A DNA stretch of 22,500 nt from contig CAUYUJ010004576.1 in assembly GCA_963575745.1 (NCBI GenBank), positions 17,501 through 40,000 of the forward strand, written 5' to 3'. This DNA comes from Prorocentrum cordatum (Eukaryota > Sar > Dinophyceae > Prorocentrales > Prorocentraceae). The translations under genes were made by a program, and so were the position numbers. Under the pieces are notes generated by a model, which did not search any database, was not told where the DNA came from, and saw only the letters and a list, made by a program, of their open reading frames with translations. Shown piece by piece: positions 7,580 through 15,804 of the stretch (position 1 is the first letter of the stretch; the number at the start of each line of letters is the position of its first letter).

Positions 7580-7766
7580 GGGGTACGGCAGGTTCCCGCG
7601 GCGTTGGCACGCCGGGGACGCTGGCGAAGGCGTTCAAGGTTGAATTCTGCGACGCGGAACCACCGAGGTACGCGGTGACGCCACTGGACCCGACGGAGTT
7701 CAACCTTGAACGATGTCAGAGGCCTTCGCGCGCGCCGACGCCGCGCGAACCTACCGTAGGGGTCGG
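7580..7766. mobile_element. Foldback element with arms of about 70 bp, family G
   Basis: The left arm (about 7580-7650) contains TACGGCAGGTTCCCGCGGCG and then CGTTCAAGGTTGAATTC. The right arm (about 7692-7766) is the imperfect reverse complement, with GAGTTCAACCTTGAACG and then CGCCGCGCGAACCTACCGTA. The centre is about 40 bases. The outer part of the right arm is also the start of the direct-repeat unit at 7749, 8043 and 8106, so G overlaps a local repeat array. Confidence 0.8.
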
Positions 7767-8155
7767 TCAAACGATGCTCATGGGCCTCAGCGGAAGATCG
7801 GAGGTTGATAGACCTACCTTGACACGTCGATTAAGGCATTGGCCGTTTTCGGTTCGCGGGAGGGCGTCGCGGCTGTCATTTTTGCGGGTCCAGGTCCGTC
7901 GGTTTCGGTCCCCGGCCGTTTTCGCTAAGGGGAGGCTTACTAAAGGGAGGCTTGTGCACCGCCGAGAAGAGCTGGGACCCCCCCGGGCCGAAGGGTGACC
8001 CGGTCACCCTTCGGCCAGCGCTGCTCGGCCCACGCCGCGCGAACCTGCCGTAGGGGTCGGGCAAGCGATGCTCATGAGCCTCAGCGGAAGATCTGAGGTT
8101 GATAGACCTGCCGTAGGGGTCGGGCAAGCGATGCTCCTGGGCCTCAGCGGCAGAG
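7749..8155. repeat. Direct repeats of an ACCTRCCGTAGGGGTCGG unit
   Basis: Copies of a 63 bp unit start at 7749, 8043 and 8106. Each reads ACCTRCCGTAGGGGTCGG, then CAAxCGATGCTCMTGRGCCTCAGCGG. The last two are exactly adjacent. The first is separated from them by the dispersed repeat J (7799-7965) and a hairpin unit. The unit ends in TTGATAG, which is also the start of repeat J. Confidence 0.85.
7799..7965. repeat. Dispersed repeat J, copy 1
   Basis: Shares about 167 bases with 15634-15804 in the same orientation and order. Shared blocks are TTGATAGACCT, GACACGTCGAT, TTGGCCGTTTTCGGTTCGCG, GGGTCCAGGTCCGTCGGTTT, GGCCGTTTTCGCTAA and CACCGCCGA. The right part has two near-tandem CTAAAGGGAGGCTTG-like units. 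No open frame is conserved between the copies. The family type is unknown. Confidence 0.85.
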
Positions 8156-8213
8156 CCGGGACCCCCCCGGGTCGAAGGGTGACCCGGTCACCCTTCGGCG
8201 GGCGCTGCTCGCG
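7970..8213. repeat. Pair of direct repeats each centred on a perfect palindrome
   Basis: Segments of about 58 bp at 7970-8028 and 8155-8213 are near identical (CGGGACCCCCCCGGG, hairpin, GCGCTGCTCG). In the first copy the hairpin arms are GGCCGAAGGGTGACC (7986-8000) and its exact complement (8002-8016) around a single C. In the second, 12 bp arms lie at 8173-8184 and 8186-8197. The offset between copies is about 185 bp. Confidence 0.85.
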
Positions 8214-8346
8214 GCAGTCTGCACGCGCCCACGCCGGCGCCCTGAGCGCCCGGGGGCCCTCCTCCTGGGCCCCCCCCCCGGCGTCAGCGAGCAGGGCGGC
8301 CGCGCGGCAGGGCAGCCCGCGGCCGCGGGTCGAAGAACAGCAACGG
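8214..8346. other. GC-rich spacer
   Basis: GC-rich sequence rich in GCCGCG-type restriction-like palindromes (for example CCGCGGCCGCGG near 8318). No gene is seen. Confidence 0.35.
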
Positions 8347-8539
8347 TTGTGGAGGACGATCAATGGAGAGGAAGCATGTTGCCAAACAAATTCCAGATGT
8401 CTAAAACATGTGTTGAAGATGTTTCAAGCATGTAAAGCAACATGTTTAAAACCGGTTTGGAACATGTTTCCGACGTTTTAAACACATGTTATATTCAATG
8501 ATAGGACTGTTAGGGTATCCATTGTCGTGGCATCCACAA
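8347..8539. mobile_element. Hairpin MITE-like element, family A copy 2
   Basis: Begins TTGTGGAGGACG and ends GGCATCCACAA. It shares with copy 1 the blocks AATGGAGAGGAAGCATG, TTGCCAAACAA, CAGATGTCTAAAACATGT and TTCAATGATAGGA, and the end GTCGTGGCATCCACA. At about 193 bp it is longer than copy 1 by an extra central segment rich in ACATGT palindromes. CAACGG precedes it (8341-8346) and follows it (8542-8547). That may be a short or worn target duplication, in contrast to the 21 bp of copy 1. Confidence 0.85.
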
Positions 8540-8836
8540 AACAACGGCATGAACACAAACTCTTGGCGGCGCGGGCGGATTTCTTGGATCTGCGCTGGGA
8601 CCTTGTGGCGGCGCCTCTGGCGCCGCCCCTGGCGCCAGAGGCGCGCCAGGGAGGGGGGGGGGTCCAGCTCATCAAGCGCCAGGGAGGGAGGGGGGAGGCG
8701 GGAGGGGGGGGGGGGGGGCGCGGCAGGGAGAGGGGCGTGGGTGGGGGGAGGCGCGCCAGGGAGGGAGGGGGGAGGGAGGGAGGGGGGAAATCCGCGCGTC
8801 CAAAAGGTTGCTTCTGCCGTTTTTCTTCTTCCTGCG
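8540..8836. mobile_element. Foldback element, family B copy 1, with purine-rich core
   Basis: The left arm (about 8546-8600) reads CATGAACACAAACTCTTGGC, GCGGATTTCTTGGATCTGCG. The right end (about 8785-8836) is its degraded complement, GGAAATCCGCGCG and TTTTTCTTCTTCC. Between them is a GGCGCC-rich part and about 140 bases of GGGAGG repeats, perhaps a later expansion. The left end abuts family A copy 2. Confidence 0.65.
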
Positions 8837-8846
8837 GGCGAGTCCG

Positions 8847-9007
8847 CCAGCCAGCTTGAAACACATCCCCATCCCCATGTTGGGCGTCAGCTGACCTGGG
8901 TGCCGATCTCGAGGACCCCCCCAGCTCTCCTGAGGGCACCTCCCCGGGATCCTCCTGGCCTCTGGCTTGCCGATCTTGGGGATCGGGATCAGCTCCAGGC
9001 TGGTTGG
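8847..9007. mobile_element. 161 bp terminal-inverted-repeat element, family E copy 2
   Basis: The left end reads CCAGCCAGCTTGAA, ACACATCCCCATCCCCA. The complement of the right end reads CCAACCAGCCTGGA, GCTGATCCCGATCCCCA. The arrangement and length match copy 1 at 6459-6618 (CCAGCCTNGAAC, then ATCCCTATCCCTA). The interior differs from copy 1 apart from being internally inverted. No coding potential. Confidence 0.75.
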
Positions 9008-9146
9008 GAGTGCCTCCACGTCCGCCGCCTCGGGGTGGTGCCCTGGAGTCTCCAGGGCCTCTTCGGGGGGGCGTGGGCACGGCTGTCTCTGCCTGCCCAA
9101 GTCTCTTCGTCGGGCGCGCGGGAGAAAAAGCGCAGGAGGACCCAAT
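9008..9146. other. GC-rich spacer between elements
   Basis: Unique GC-rich sequence between E copy 2 and B copy 2. No gene is seen. Confidence 0.35.
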
Positions 9147-9345
9147 CGAAACACCAAAAACGCCATAAGCATAAACTTGTGGCGCTCCGCGCGGAGTTCT
9201 TGGGTCCGCGCCTGGGCCCCTCCGGCGGGGCTTCCGGCTCCGCCTCTGGCGCGCTCCGCGCGCCAGGGAGGGGGGTCCAGCGCAGATCCAGGAAATCCGC
9301 GCGGAGCGCCTGAAGTTTATGTCTATGCTGCTTTTTCTTCTTGTA
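9147..9345. mobile_element. Foldback element, family B copy 2
   Basis: The left arm runs CATAAGCATAAACTTGTGGC, GCTCCGCGCGGAGTTCTTGG, GTCCGCGCCTGGG. The right arm is the reverse complement: GGTCCAGCGCAGATCCAGG, AAATCCGCGCGGAGCGCC, TGAAGTTTATGTCTATG. The arms are about 60-75 bp around a GC-rich centre. Copies 1 (8540-8836) and 3 (16855-16977) share the GCGGATTTCTTGGATC core. Confidence 0.8.
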
Positions 9346-9690
9346 TCGAGGGGAGGAGCCCATGCCTCAGACGCCGCGACCTTTTCGGCGCCGTTTTTCT
9401 GCTGCCGTTGGGCTGCATTTCGGGCTCCGGAGTCCCGTGTCGGGACCGGCGGCCGTCAGCGAAAGGATCTGGGGGCAGAAACGGTTCCTGCGAGTAGGTC
9501 GAGAGGTCCGTGGCGCGCTCGTTCACAAGTCGGCACGCCTGAGGTTCGGAAACGGAGGACGACGAGGACGTAGTATGACTCTTGGGAAGCATAGCCGCGT
9601 ATTGTTTGTGTTGCCGCGCCCTTCGTGGACAATGAGGAGGGGAGGGGGATAAAAGGATAATGAGAGGGCGAATAATGGGGGCACAAATGA
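9346..9690. other. Unique sequence, no gene supported
   Basis: Short overlapping open frames of 84-103 codons occur on both strands, none with a recognisable motif. At about 9648-9730 the sequence becomes purine-rich (GGGGGAGG). Confidence 0.4.
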
Positions 9691-9875
9691 AGAAGTCGAG
9701 ACGGGGGGGAGGGGGGGAGGAGGACGACGATGATGAACAACAAGCAGGAGTGGGACGAGCAGCAGGATCATGGTGATAACGATAATGGCGATGAGGGTGA
9801 GCAGTAATTAGCAGTTCATGAGAAGCTGCATGTGGAGGAGGGTTGCGCGCCCGCCTCCAGCTCCTGCTGAACTTC
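9691..9875. other. Purine-rich and GAT-rich spacer
   Basis: A GGGGGGA purine run, then GACGACGATGATGAACAA, then GATAACGATAATGGCGATGA, i.e. degenerate GAY triplets. No gene is seen. Confidence 0.5.
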
Positions 9876-9976
9876 CCCCCTCCTCCTCCTTCTCCTCCTT
9901 CTCCCCGCCTCCTCCTTCTCCTTCTCCTCCTCCTCCTCCTTCTCCTCCTCCTCCTCCTCCTCCTCCTCCTCCTCCT
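9876..9976. repeat. TCC microsatellite
   Basis: TCC repeats with TTC and CCGCC interruptions. Pyrimidine-rich on the plus strand. Confidence 0.95.
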
Positions 9977-10065
9977 CTACTTCGAAGAAGAAAGCACGGC
10001 ATAAACATACATTACACCTGAGAAAACCCAATCAGTGGATGATTTGAAAATTAATATTATGATCC

Positions 10066-10330
10066 TTGAGATCGACTGAGATCGACAATGAGATCGATAG
10101 TGGAATCGATAGTGAGGACGATTATCAGGTCGATCGCGAGACTGATAATGAAATCGATTCAATGAGATCGATAGTGAGATCGATCGCGAGATCGCTCATG
10201 CGATCTCTAGTGAGATCGCCTGTGAGATCGATAGTGAGATCGATTGTGAGATCGATGGTGAGGTCGATAGAGAAGTGGTTAATGAGATCGATCGTGAGAC
10301 CGATCGATAAGAAGATCGACCAGGAACCCG
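10066..10330. repeat. 12 bp minisatellite, GAGATCGATAGT unit
   Basis: About twenty imperfect copies of GAGATCGATAGT (variants GAGATCGATCGC, GAGATCGATTGT, GAGATCGATGGT). Because the period is a multiple of three, every frame gives a 4-residue repeat (RSIV in one, EIDS in another). The array is very dense in GATC and ATCGAT sites. Phase slips occur near 10160 and 10272. Confidence 0.93.
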
Positions 10331-10349
10331 GGAACCCAGGAACCTCGCC

Positions 10350-10560
10350 GCTATGCCACTATGCCGCTGCTGCTGCTGCTGCCGCTGTTGCTGCTGCTGC
10401 TGTTGCTGCTGCTCGTTACGCCGCTGCTGCTCCTGCTGGTTGTACCGAGGCTGCTGCTGCTGCTGCTGCTGCTGCTCCTCGTCCCTGCCGCTGCTGCTCC
10501 TCCCCCCTCTTGTTGCTGCTCCTGCTCGTTCTGCCCGTCGCTGCGGCTGCTGCTGCTGCC
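10350..10560. repeat. GCT triplet array
   Basis: GCTGCTGCC, GCTGTT and GCTCCT triplets with interruptions. Frames give poly-Leu, poly-Cys or poly-Ala. The same bases are open in three frames, so it is not evidence of a protein. Confidence 0.93.
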
Positions 10561-10592
10561 ACTCACATATTCTCGACGCCCTCCTCTGCCCT

Positions 10593-10830
10593 TTCGCTCC
10601 TCGACGACGACGACGATGATGAACGACGAGGCGGAGGACGACGAGGACGTGGTCACGAGGACGAGGGCGAGGAAGGCGACGAGGACGACGAGAACGAGGA
10701 CGACGGGGACGACGAGGACGACGAGGACGAGGACGAGGACGACGAGGACGAGTAGGACGAGGACTTCGACGACGACGAGGACGGCGGCGAGGAGGGAGGC
10801 GACAGGCGCCACAGACGACGAGGAGCGCAC
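10593..10830. repeat. GAC/GAG triplet array
   Basis: GACGAGGACGACGAGG-type triplets on the plus strand, purine-rich. Frames read Asp/Glu-rich in one phase and Arg/Thr-rich in another. Confidence 0.9.
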
Positions 10831-10947
10831 GGCGGCAGCGGCGCGTCGAGGTGGCCGCGGCGCCGCCCTACGGCTGTGGCTTCGCCGTCAGCCCCCCGGT
10901 CGCGGTCTCGCCCCCGCGGTCGCCGACAGGCCTTCTCGCCCTGTCGT

Positions 10948-11480
<533 letters not shown>

Positions 11481-11760
11481 GCCTGCCCCTTGCGCAGTAC
11501 CCGCGCATGCGCGGCCCGGCCCCGCCGCGCGTCCCCCGCGCCTCTGCGCCGCGGTGCGCCGCCGCCGCGCAGTGCTGCGGGCCCCCTTCGGTGCTGCGGT
11601 GCCCTCCCGCTGGCGCGCTCCGCGGCCTGGCCTCCCCGCGCACGCGCCGCCTGAAGGTTACGTGCTCGCGCGTGCCTCCTCCTCGGGCGGCCCTTCTGGG
11701 CCTTCGAGCCCCCGCGAGCTCCGACCCTGGACATCCTGGTGCCTCTGCCCCTTCAAAGAC
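11481..11760. other. Very GC-rich spacer
   Basis: GCGC-rich sequence without stop codons in several frames, an effect of composition. No recognisable protein motif. Confidence 0.4.
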
Positions 11761-11761
11761 T

Positions 11762-12148
11762 TCCTCACACACACACACACATACCTGATCCCTCCTCCTC
11801 CTCCTCCTCCTCCTCCTCCTCCTCCCCCTCCTCCTCCTCCTCCTCCCCCTCCTCCCTCCTCCTCGCCCTCCTCCTCCTCCTCCTTCTCCTTCTTCTCCTC
11901 CTCCTCCCTCCTCCTTTCCTCCTCCTCCTCGTCACACACACACACCTTCTCCCTTCTTCTCCTCCTCCTCCTCCTCCTCCTCCTCCTCCTCCTCCTCCCC
12001 CTCCTCCTCCTCCTCGCCCTCCCCTCCTCCTCCTTCTCCCTTCCTCCTCCTCCTCTTCCTCCTCCTCCTCGTCACACACACACACACACACCTTCTCCCT
12101 TCTTCTTCTTCTCCTCCTCCTCCTCCTCCTCCTCTTCCTCCTTCACCT
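11762..12148. repeat. Compound TCC/CA array with higher-order repeat
   Basis: Three CA dinucleotide runs (about 11767-11781, 11933-11944 and 12072-12090) alternate with TCC blocks of over 100 bases. The last two CA runs share the context CCTCCTCCTCGT before and CTTCTCCCTTCTT after, so the CA/TCC module was itself duplicated, with a spacing of about 140-165 bp. Confidence 0.92.
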
Positions 12149-12480
12149 CTGGCAGGTGACCCGCTGCTCGTGCACAGGGCATTCCCCTGGCACTCCTGGC
12201 ACTCCTCGGCTGGCCTTCGCGGTCTGATTGGGCCTCGCCCTGTCTCCGATCTCGTCTTTTGCTCTTTCGCTTCGTGCCCGTTTTTGCTTCCAGTGTAGCC
12301 CATCGTTCGCTGTGACCAGCGCCTGACCGCCGCGCTCACCCTGGCGTCCGCTGACCAACATACCCGTCCGGCCCCTCTCCTTTCTGGGCCGGGGCCCCGC
12401 CTGTCTCTTTTTATTCTTTTTGCTTTTCTCCTCCCCTCCCCCCGTCCTGGGCCGGCGTCCACTGCTACAGCAAGGCGGCT
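12149..12480. other. Unique sequence, no gene supported
   Basis: Mixed GC-rich sequence with a tandem CTGGCACTC doublet near 12189 and T-rich patches near 12410-12430. Open frames show no recognisable motif. Confidence 0.4.
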
Positions 12481-13290
12481 TTTTCTTCATGATTGCCGCC
12501 CCCGCGCCTGCAGACAGCTAGTGGGTGGCACGTCTTTGTGTCTTGCCCCGTACTCGCCTTCGTGCCGGCCTCCCCTTCGGTGTCGTTCCCCCCCCCCGTG
12601 TTGCCTTCCGATTCTGAACTTTCTCCGCGGTGAGTGCCCTCCTCCCCCCTGTCCTTCGCGGCCGCCGGCCGAGCGCCCCCGGCTACTCGAACGCGCGCTC
12701 GCATTGCCCCTGCCCCGCGGCGACGGAGGAAAAGCTGCCTCCCCGTGCGAGATCGGCGTTGAGGGCGCCGCGCTGCGCTTCGAGGCTTGCGCGGCCCGTG
12801 TGCGCCCCCCTCTGCGGCCGCCCTCTGCCTCTCCGCGCGCCGCTGCGTGCGGAGTGATCTTGCTGCGACCCAGTTTGAGCATCGACCGCGCTTCGCGGTC
12901 CCTGGCGCCGCGAGAACAATCCCTTCCTTGTTTGCTCGCTCGTAGGCGCACTTCGCGCGCGCGCGCCGTCGGGGCGCGCGCGCGGAGCTGGTTGATGCGG
13001 CTCCAGCCAGCGCAGCGCCGCCCTTCAGGAATGTGGCGGCGGCCCAGCAGGCCCAACGACAACCTTTTTGCGGCCGGGGCGCCGAATCGGCATGCGCTGC
13101 GGATCTGCCGCCCGGGCCGTGTACACCTGCTGGAGTTCTTATGCACGAGGCACACAAAGTGACATATTCGCTTGGCAGAGGTTGCCTCATGAGAGTTTTT
13201 CATCTCCAGATGGGTCCGCAGGACCCCCTGGTGCTTTGCGAGGGGCATAGTCGACGAAGGATGTGCCCCTGAATCTCTTATGACACACTT
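12481..13290. other. GC-rich region without a supported gene
   Basis: Open frames of over 200 codons exist on both strands (for example minus 12465-13190 and plus 12521-13162). They overlap each other, are Arg/Ala/Pro-rich and carry no motif I recognise, so I read them as composition effects. A CG-rich hairpin lies at about 12953-12984, with arms CGCGCGCGCGCC and GGCGCGCGCGCG around a GTCG loop. It may adopt cruciform or Z-form DNA. Confidence 0.45.
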
Positions 13291-13375
13291 TCATTTATGT
13301 ACCTACTGTATTTGAGGGCCTCCATCGGCAGCGCCCACCGATGGACCCGCGTGCCGCGCTAGCGTCTGAGTCAGG

Positions 13376-13475
13376 GGGGGAGGTAAAACGGCGGGGGGGA
13401 GGATGAGGATAGGGAGGAGGAGGATGAGGAAGAGAAGGAGGAGGAGGAGAGGAAGAGGAGGAGGAGGACGACCAG
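13376..13475. repeat. GAG/GGA purine-rich array
   Basis: GGGGGGAGG grades into GAGGAGGAGGA with GAT interruptions. From here on most triplet tracts are purine-rich on the plus strand, the reverse of the TCC tracts before 12150. Confidence 0.9.
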
Positions 13476-13814
13476 TGTAAACCCAAGAGTCATCAACGTT
13501 GTTGGAATAAACCGTCCCTGCAAGCTCCCTGTTCACATGCCCCTACAACGATTCATTTCCATTGAGGGAACTGCGTCGTTGGATCACAACCGTTCGAAGA
13601 CCCTGAAGCATGCCAAAACATGGTTCTCGGGATTCCAACGCCACATATCAACTTTACTGTTGCGTTTTGACGATCCTGAATCGTGCCACAACGCCATTCT
13701 TGGGACTTCAGCACCGCGCACCAATGTAATTGTTGCACCCGCAAAATCCGGAATTCTTCCAACACATAATTTCTGGTACTCTTATCATGGGGATCCGTGA
13801 TCTTCTTGTAAGTT
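13476..13814. other. AT-richer unique sequence
   Basis: Lower GC than the neighbours. Open frames of 87 codons (plus, 13537-13800) and 113 codons (minus, 13553-13894) occur, with no recognisable motif. The minus frame runs into the tandem repeat that follows. Confidence 0.4.
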
Positions 13815-14062
13815 TTATGAACGAATGTGCGCGACGCTGGGGCGGGAACCACATATTGAAAGGGAGCCGCCCTCAATCCGTGAAGCTCTGGCAAATTTTT
13901 AAAACGAACGTACGCGGCGCTAAGGCGAGAGCCACATTTGAAGACTTGTCGCCCTCAACCTGTGAAGCTCTTGCAACTCTGATAAACGAATGTGCGCGAC
14001 GCTAAGACGAGAGCCACATTTTGAAAACCACCCGCCCTCCATCTGTGAAACTGTTGCCAATG
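13815..14062. repeat. Three tandem copies of an ~83 bp unit, family M
   Basis: Unit starts at 13821, 13904 and 13986 (spacing 83 and 82). Each copy reads ACGAATGTGCGCGACGCT, then RGGCGRGARCCACATTTTGAA, then CGCCCTCMAYCTGTGAAGCT, then TTGCAA. The same unit, more diverged, is at 21190-21450. The spacing does not keep a single reading frame through all copies, so coding is unlikely. Confidence 0.88.
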
Positions 14063-14457
14063 TTAAAGCTTCAGGGCCATATATAATGTGAGGAAGTCTC
14101 ATGCCCGGCCCGTCCTAACGACTGGCCTCGGGGTGCGACGGGGAGAAGTTATCTCACAGAAAAAAGAACTGAGCAGGAGGATGAGAAGGAGGACGAGGAG
14201 GAGGGGGCCGGCGACAGAACCCTGTGAGCCTCGTCACCAGCGGAGAGCCACAGCTCGCGCATTCAGTCCGAATGTCTCGCGAAAGGTGCTCAAGATCCTT
14301 TAAGAAGCCCCCCCCCCCCGTCCCAACCTGTCCGACGCCCCTTGCCCCCCCCCCCCCCCCCCACGCGCCCCAAACCTGCCCCCTCCTTCTCCTCAACCTC
14401 CCCGCGCCTCCCGAGGGACAGCGGTCCCCCCCTCCCGCGATCCACCCCCCACGCTTA
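14063..14457. other. Spacer with GAG run and C homopolymer
   Basis: GAGGAGGATGAGAAGGAGGA at 14173-14200, a run of about 10 C at 14310-14320 and about 18 C at 14345-14362. No gene is seen. Confidence 0.55.
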
Positions 14458-14506
14458 TTGAGGAGGAGGGAGGAGGAGGAGGAGGAGGAGGAGGAGGAGG
14501 AGGAGT
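14458..14506. repeat. GGA microsatellite
   Basis: About 45 bases of GGA repeats ending in AGTAATGGAGTAATG. Confidence 0.95.
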
Positions 14507-14700
14507 AATGGAGTAATGTTTCATTTTGGATTGGGGGGGATCGGACGTCTCCAGAGGTGTTCTCTGACCAGCGAGGGCGTGCGCGCGCGCGGCCGCGAGC
14601 GTCCGGCCGGAAAATCTCGATCTGGAGTTGCCGGCACTTCCGCAGCGCGTTGCGCTGCAGTGCGTGTCAGCCACGCGCACAAGGGGGAAGGGGGAAGGGG
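14507..14700. other. GC-rich spacer
   Basis: Contains a short CG alternating run (about 14580-14592). No gene is recognised. Confidence 0.4.
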
Positions 14701-14704
14701 GGAG

Positions 14705-14805
14705 GGCTTCTCAGAAGCACCCCTGCCTCTTAGAAGGCGCGGGCCTCATCTACAGATGTGAGGCCGGCGCCTTCTAAGAAGCACCCCTGCTTCGAAGAAG
14801 CCTTC
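14705..14805. repeat. Inverted repeat built on CTTCTAAGAAG motifs
   Basis: CTTAGAAGGCGCGGGCCTCA (about 14730) pairs with TGAGGCCGGCGCCTTCTAAG (about 14758) around a short ACAGATGT-containing centre. On both sides lies TTCTCAGAAGCACCCCTGC or TCTAAGAAGCACCCCTGC. It joins the CTTCTGAGAAG palindrome family to a larger hairpin. Confidence 0.8.
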
Positions 14806-15040
14806 CCCTCCCTCCACCCCCCTGTGCGCGCCGCCAAGCATGCGAGGTCCGCCACGGTTGCCCCCAGCGGGGCGCAGTTCGCTCAGGAGCCGAGTCTGCC
14901 GAGCTTCTGGGGGGCACAGAGGGCCACCATGGTTTTCGGGTGTGCTCGGGGGTGTCCTGGAGGGTGGAGGAACAGAGCGGAGGAGGAAGACTGACAGGGG
15001 GGGTTAGGACGAGATTACTTTGGCGATGGCGAGGTTGAAG
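14806..15040. other. Unique GC-rich spacer
   Basis: No gene or element recognised. Confidence 0.35.
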
Positions 15041-15190
15041 ATGGCGGAGATGATGACGATGACGATGACGACGACGAGGAGAAGGAGGAGGATAACGGAT
15101 GATGATGGTGATGAGGATGGGTTGTCGTCGTCGTCGTCGTCGTTGTCGTCGTCGTCGGTCGTCGGTCGTCGGCCGTCGGTCGTCGCGCCG
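15041..15190. repeat. GAY then GTC triplet array
   Basis: GATGACGATGACGACGACGAGG triplets pass through GATGATGGTGATGAGG into GTCGTCGTCG and GGTCGTCGG units. Composition and order resemble a short version of 10593-11480 on the same strand. Confidence 0.88.
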
Positions 15191-15344
15191 GCGCTCCAAG
15201 GCCCAGCCACCGTGCAGGCGGCGTGGGCGGCGACCCCGCCGTGCGTCTCCTTCGCGCCGCCGCAGGTCGGCTTCCCTCCGCGGGGGCTCCGGGGTGAGGG
15301 ATGACCGAGGGCCGCGGATCGCTGGGGGATGATCGAGAGCATCT

Positions 15345-15594
15345 GATTGACCCAAGAGGGGTTCCAGCGACAAGGGGGTGATGCAATAGATTTGGTGCAA
15401 TAGATTTGTGGGGTTGCAACAGATCTGGGGTGTGTAATACATTCCAGGCCGCAAATGTATTGTTGGGCTTTCGCGTGCAATGCATTATTTGCAATACAAT
15501 GCAATACAATTTTCTGGCGCAGTACATTTTCAATGCAATTGCCCCAAACCTATTGCCCCACCCCCTTTCAACTGGACCCCCTTTTGGGTCAACC
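15345..15594. mobile_element. Long terminal-inverted-repeat element of about 250 bp, family I
   Basis: The left end reads TTGACCCAAGAGGGGTTCCAG, GACAAGGGGGTG, GCAATAGATTTGG. The complement of the right end reads TTGACCCAAAAGGGGGTCCAG, GAAAGGGGGTGG, GCAATAGGTTTGG. Arms are about 55 bp. The interior is AT-rich, with GCAATACAATGCAATACAAT-type reiterations. No coding potential. No target duplication is evident. Confidence 0.85.
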
Positions 15595-15633
15595 AAAGAA
15601 GAGCTTTCCTGAAGCCCCAGATCGGCTTCTGTC

Positions 15634-15804
15634 GGAGATTGATAGACCTCCTACCCTGACACGTCGATCAGCGAATTGGCCGTTTTCGGTTCGCGAGAGA
15701 GCGTCACGGCCATTTCTTCTCTGGGTCCAGGTCCGTCGGTTTCCATTCTAGGCCGTTTTCGCTAAAAAGGAGGTTTGCTAAATGGAGGTTTGTCCACCGC
15801 CGAT
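15634..15804. repeat. Dispersed repeat J, copy 2
   Basis: Second copy of the repeat at 7799-7965, same orientation. Shared landmarks run from TTGATAGACCT through GGGTCCAGGTCCGTCGGTTT to CACCGCCGA. It lies about 40 bases after element I. Confidence 0.85.

Noticed and set aside
12465-13248. Pairs of frames over 200 codons on both strands in a GC-rich region
   Set aside because: Arg/Ala/Pro-rich composition, mutual overlap and no motif; best explained by GC content.
13815-14062. CRISPR-like array
   Set aside because: Units are adjacent, without unique spacers, and the context is eukaryotic.
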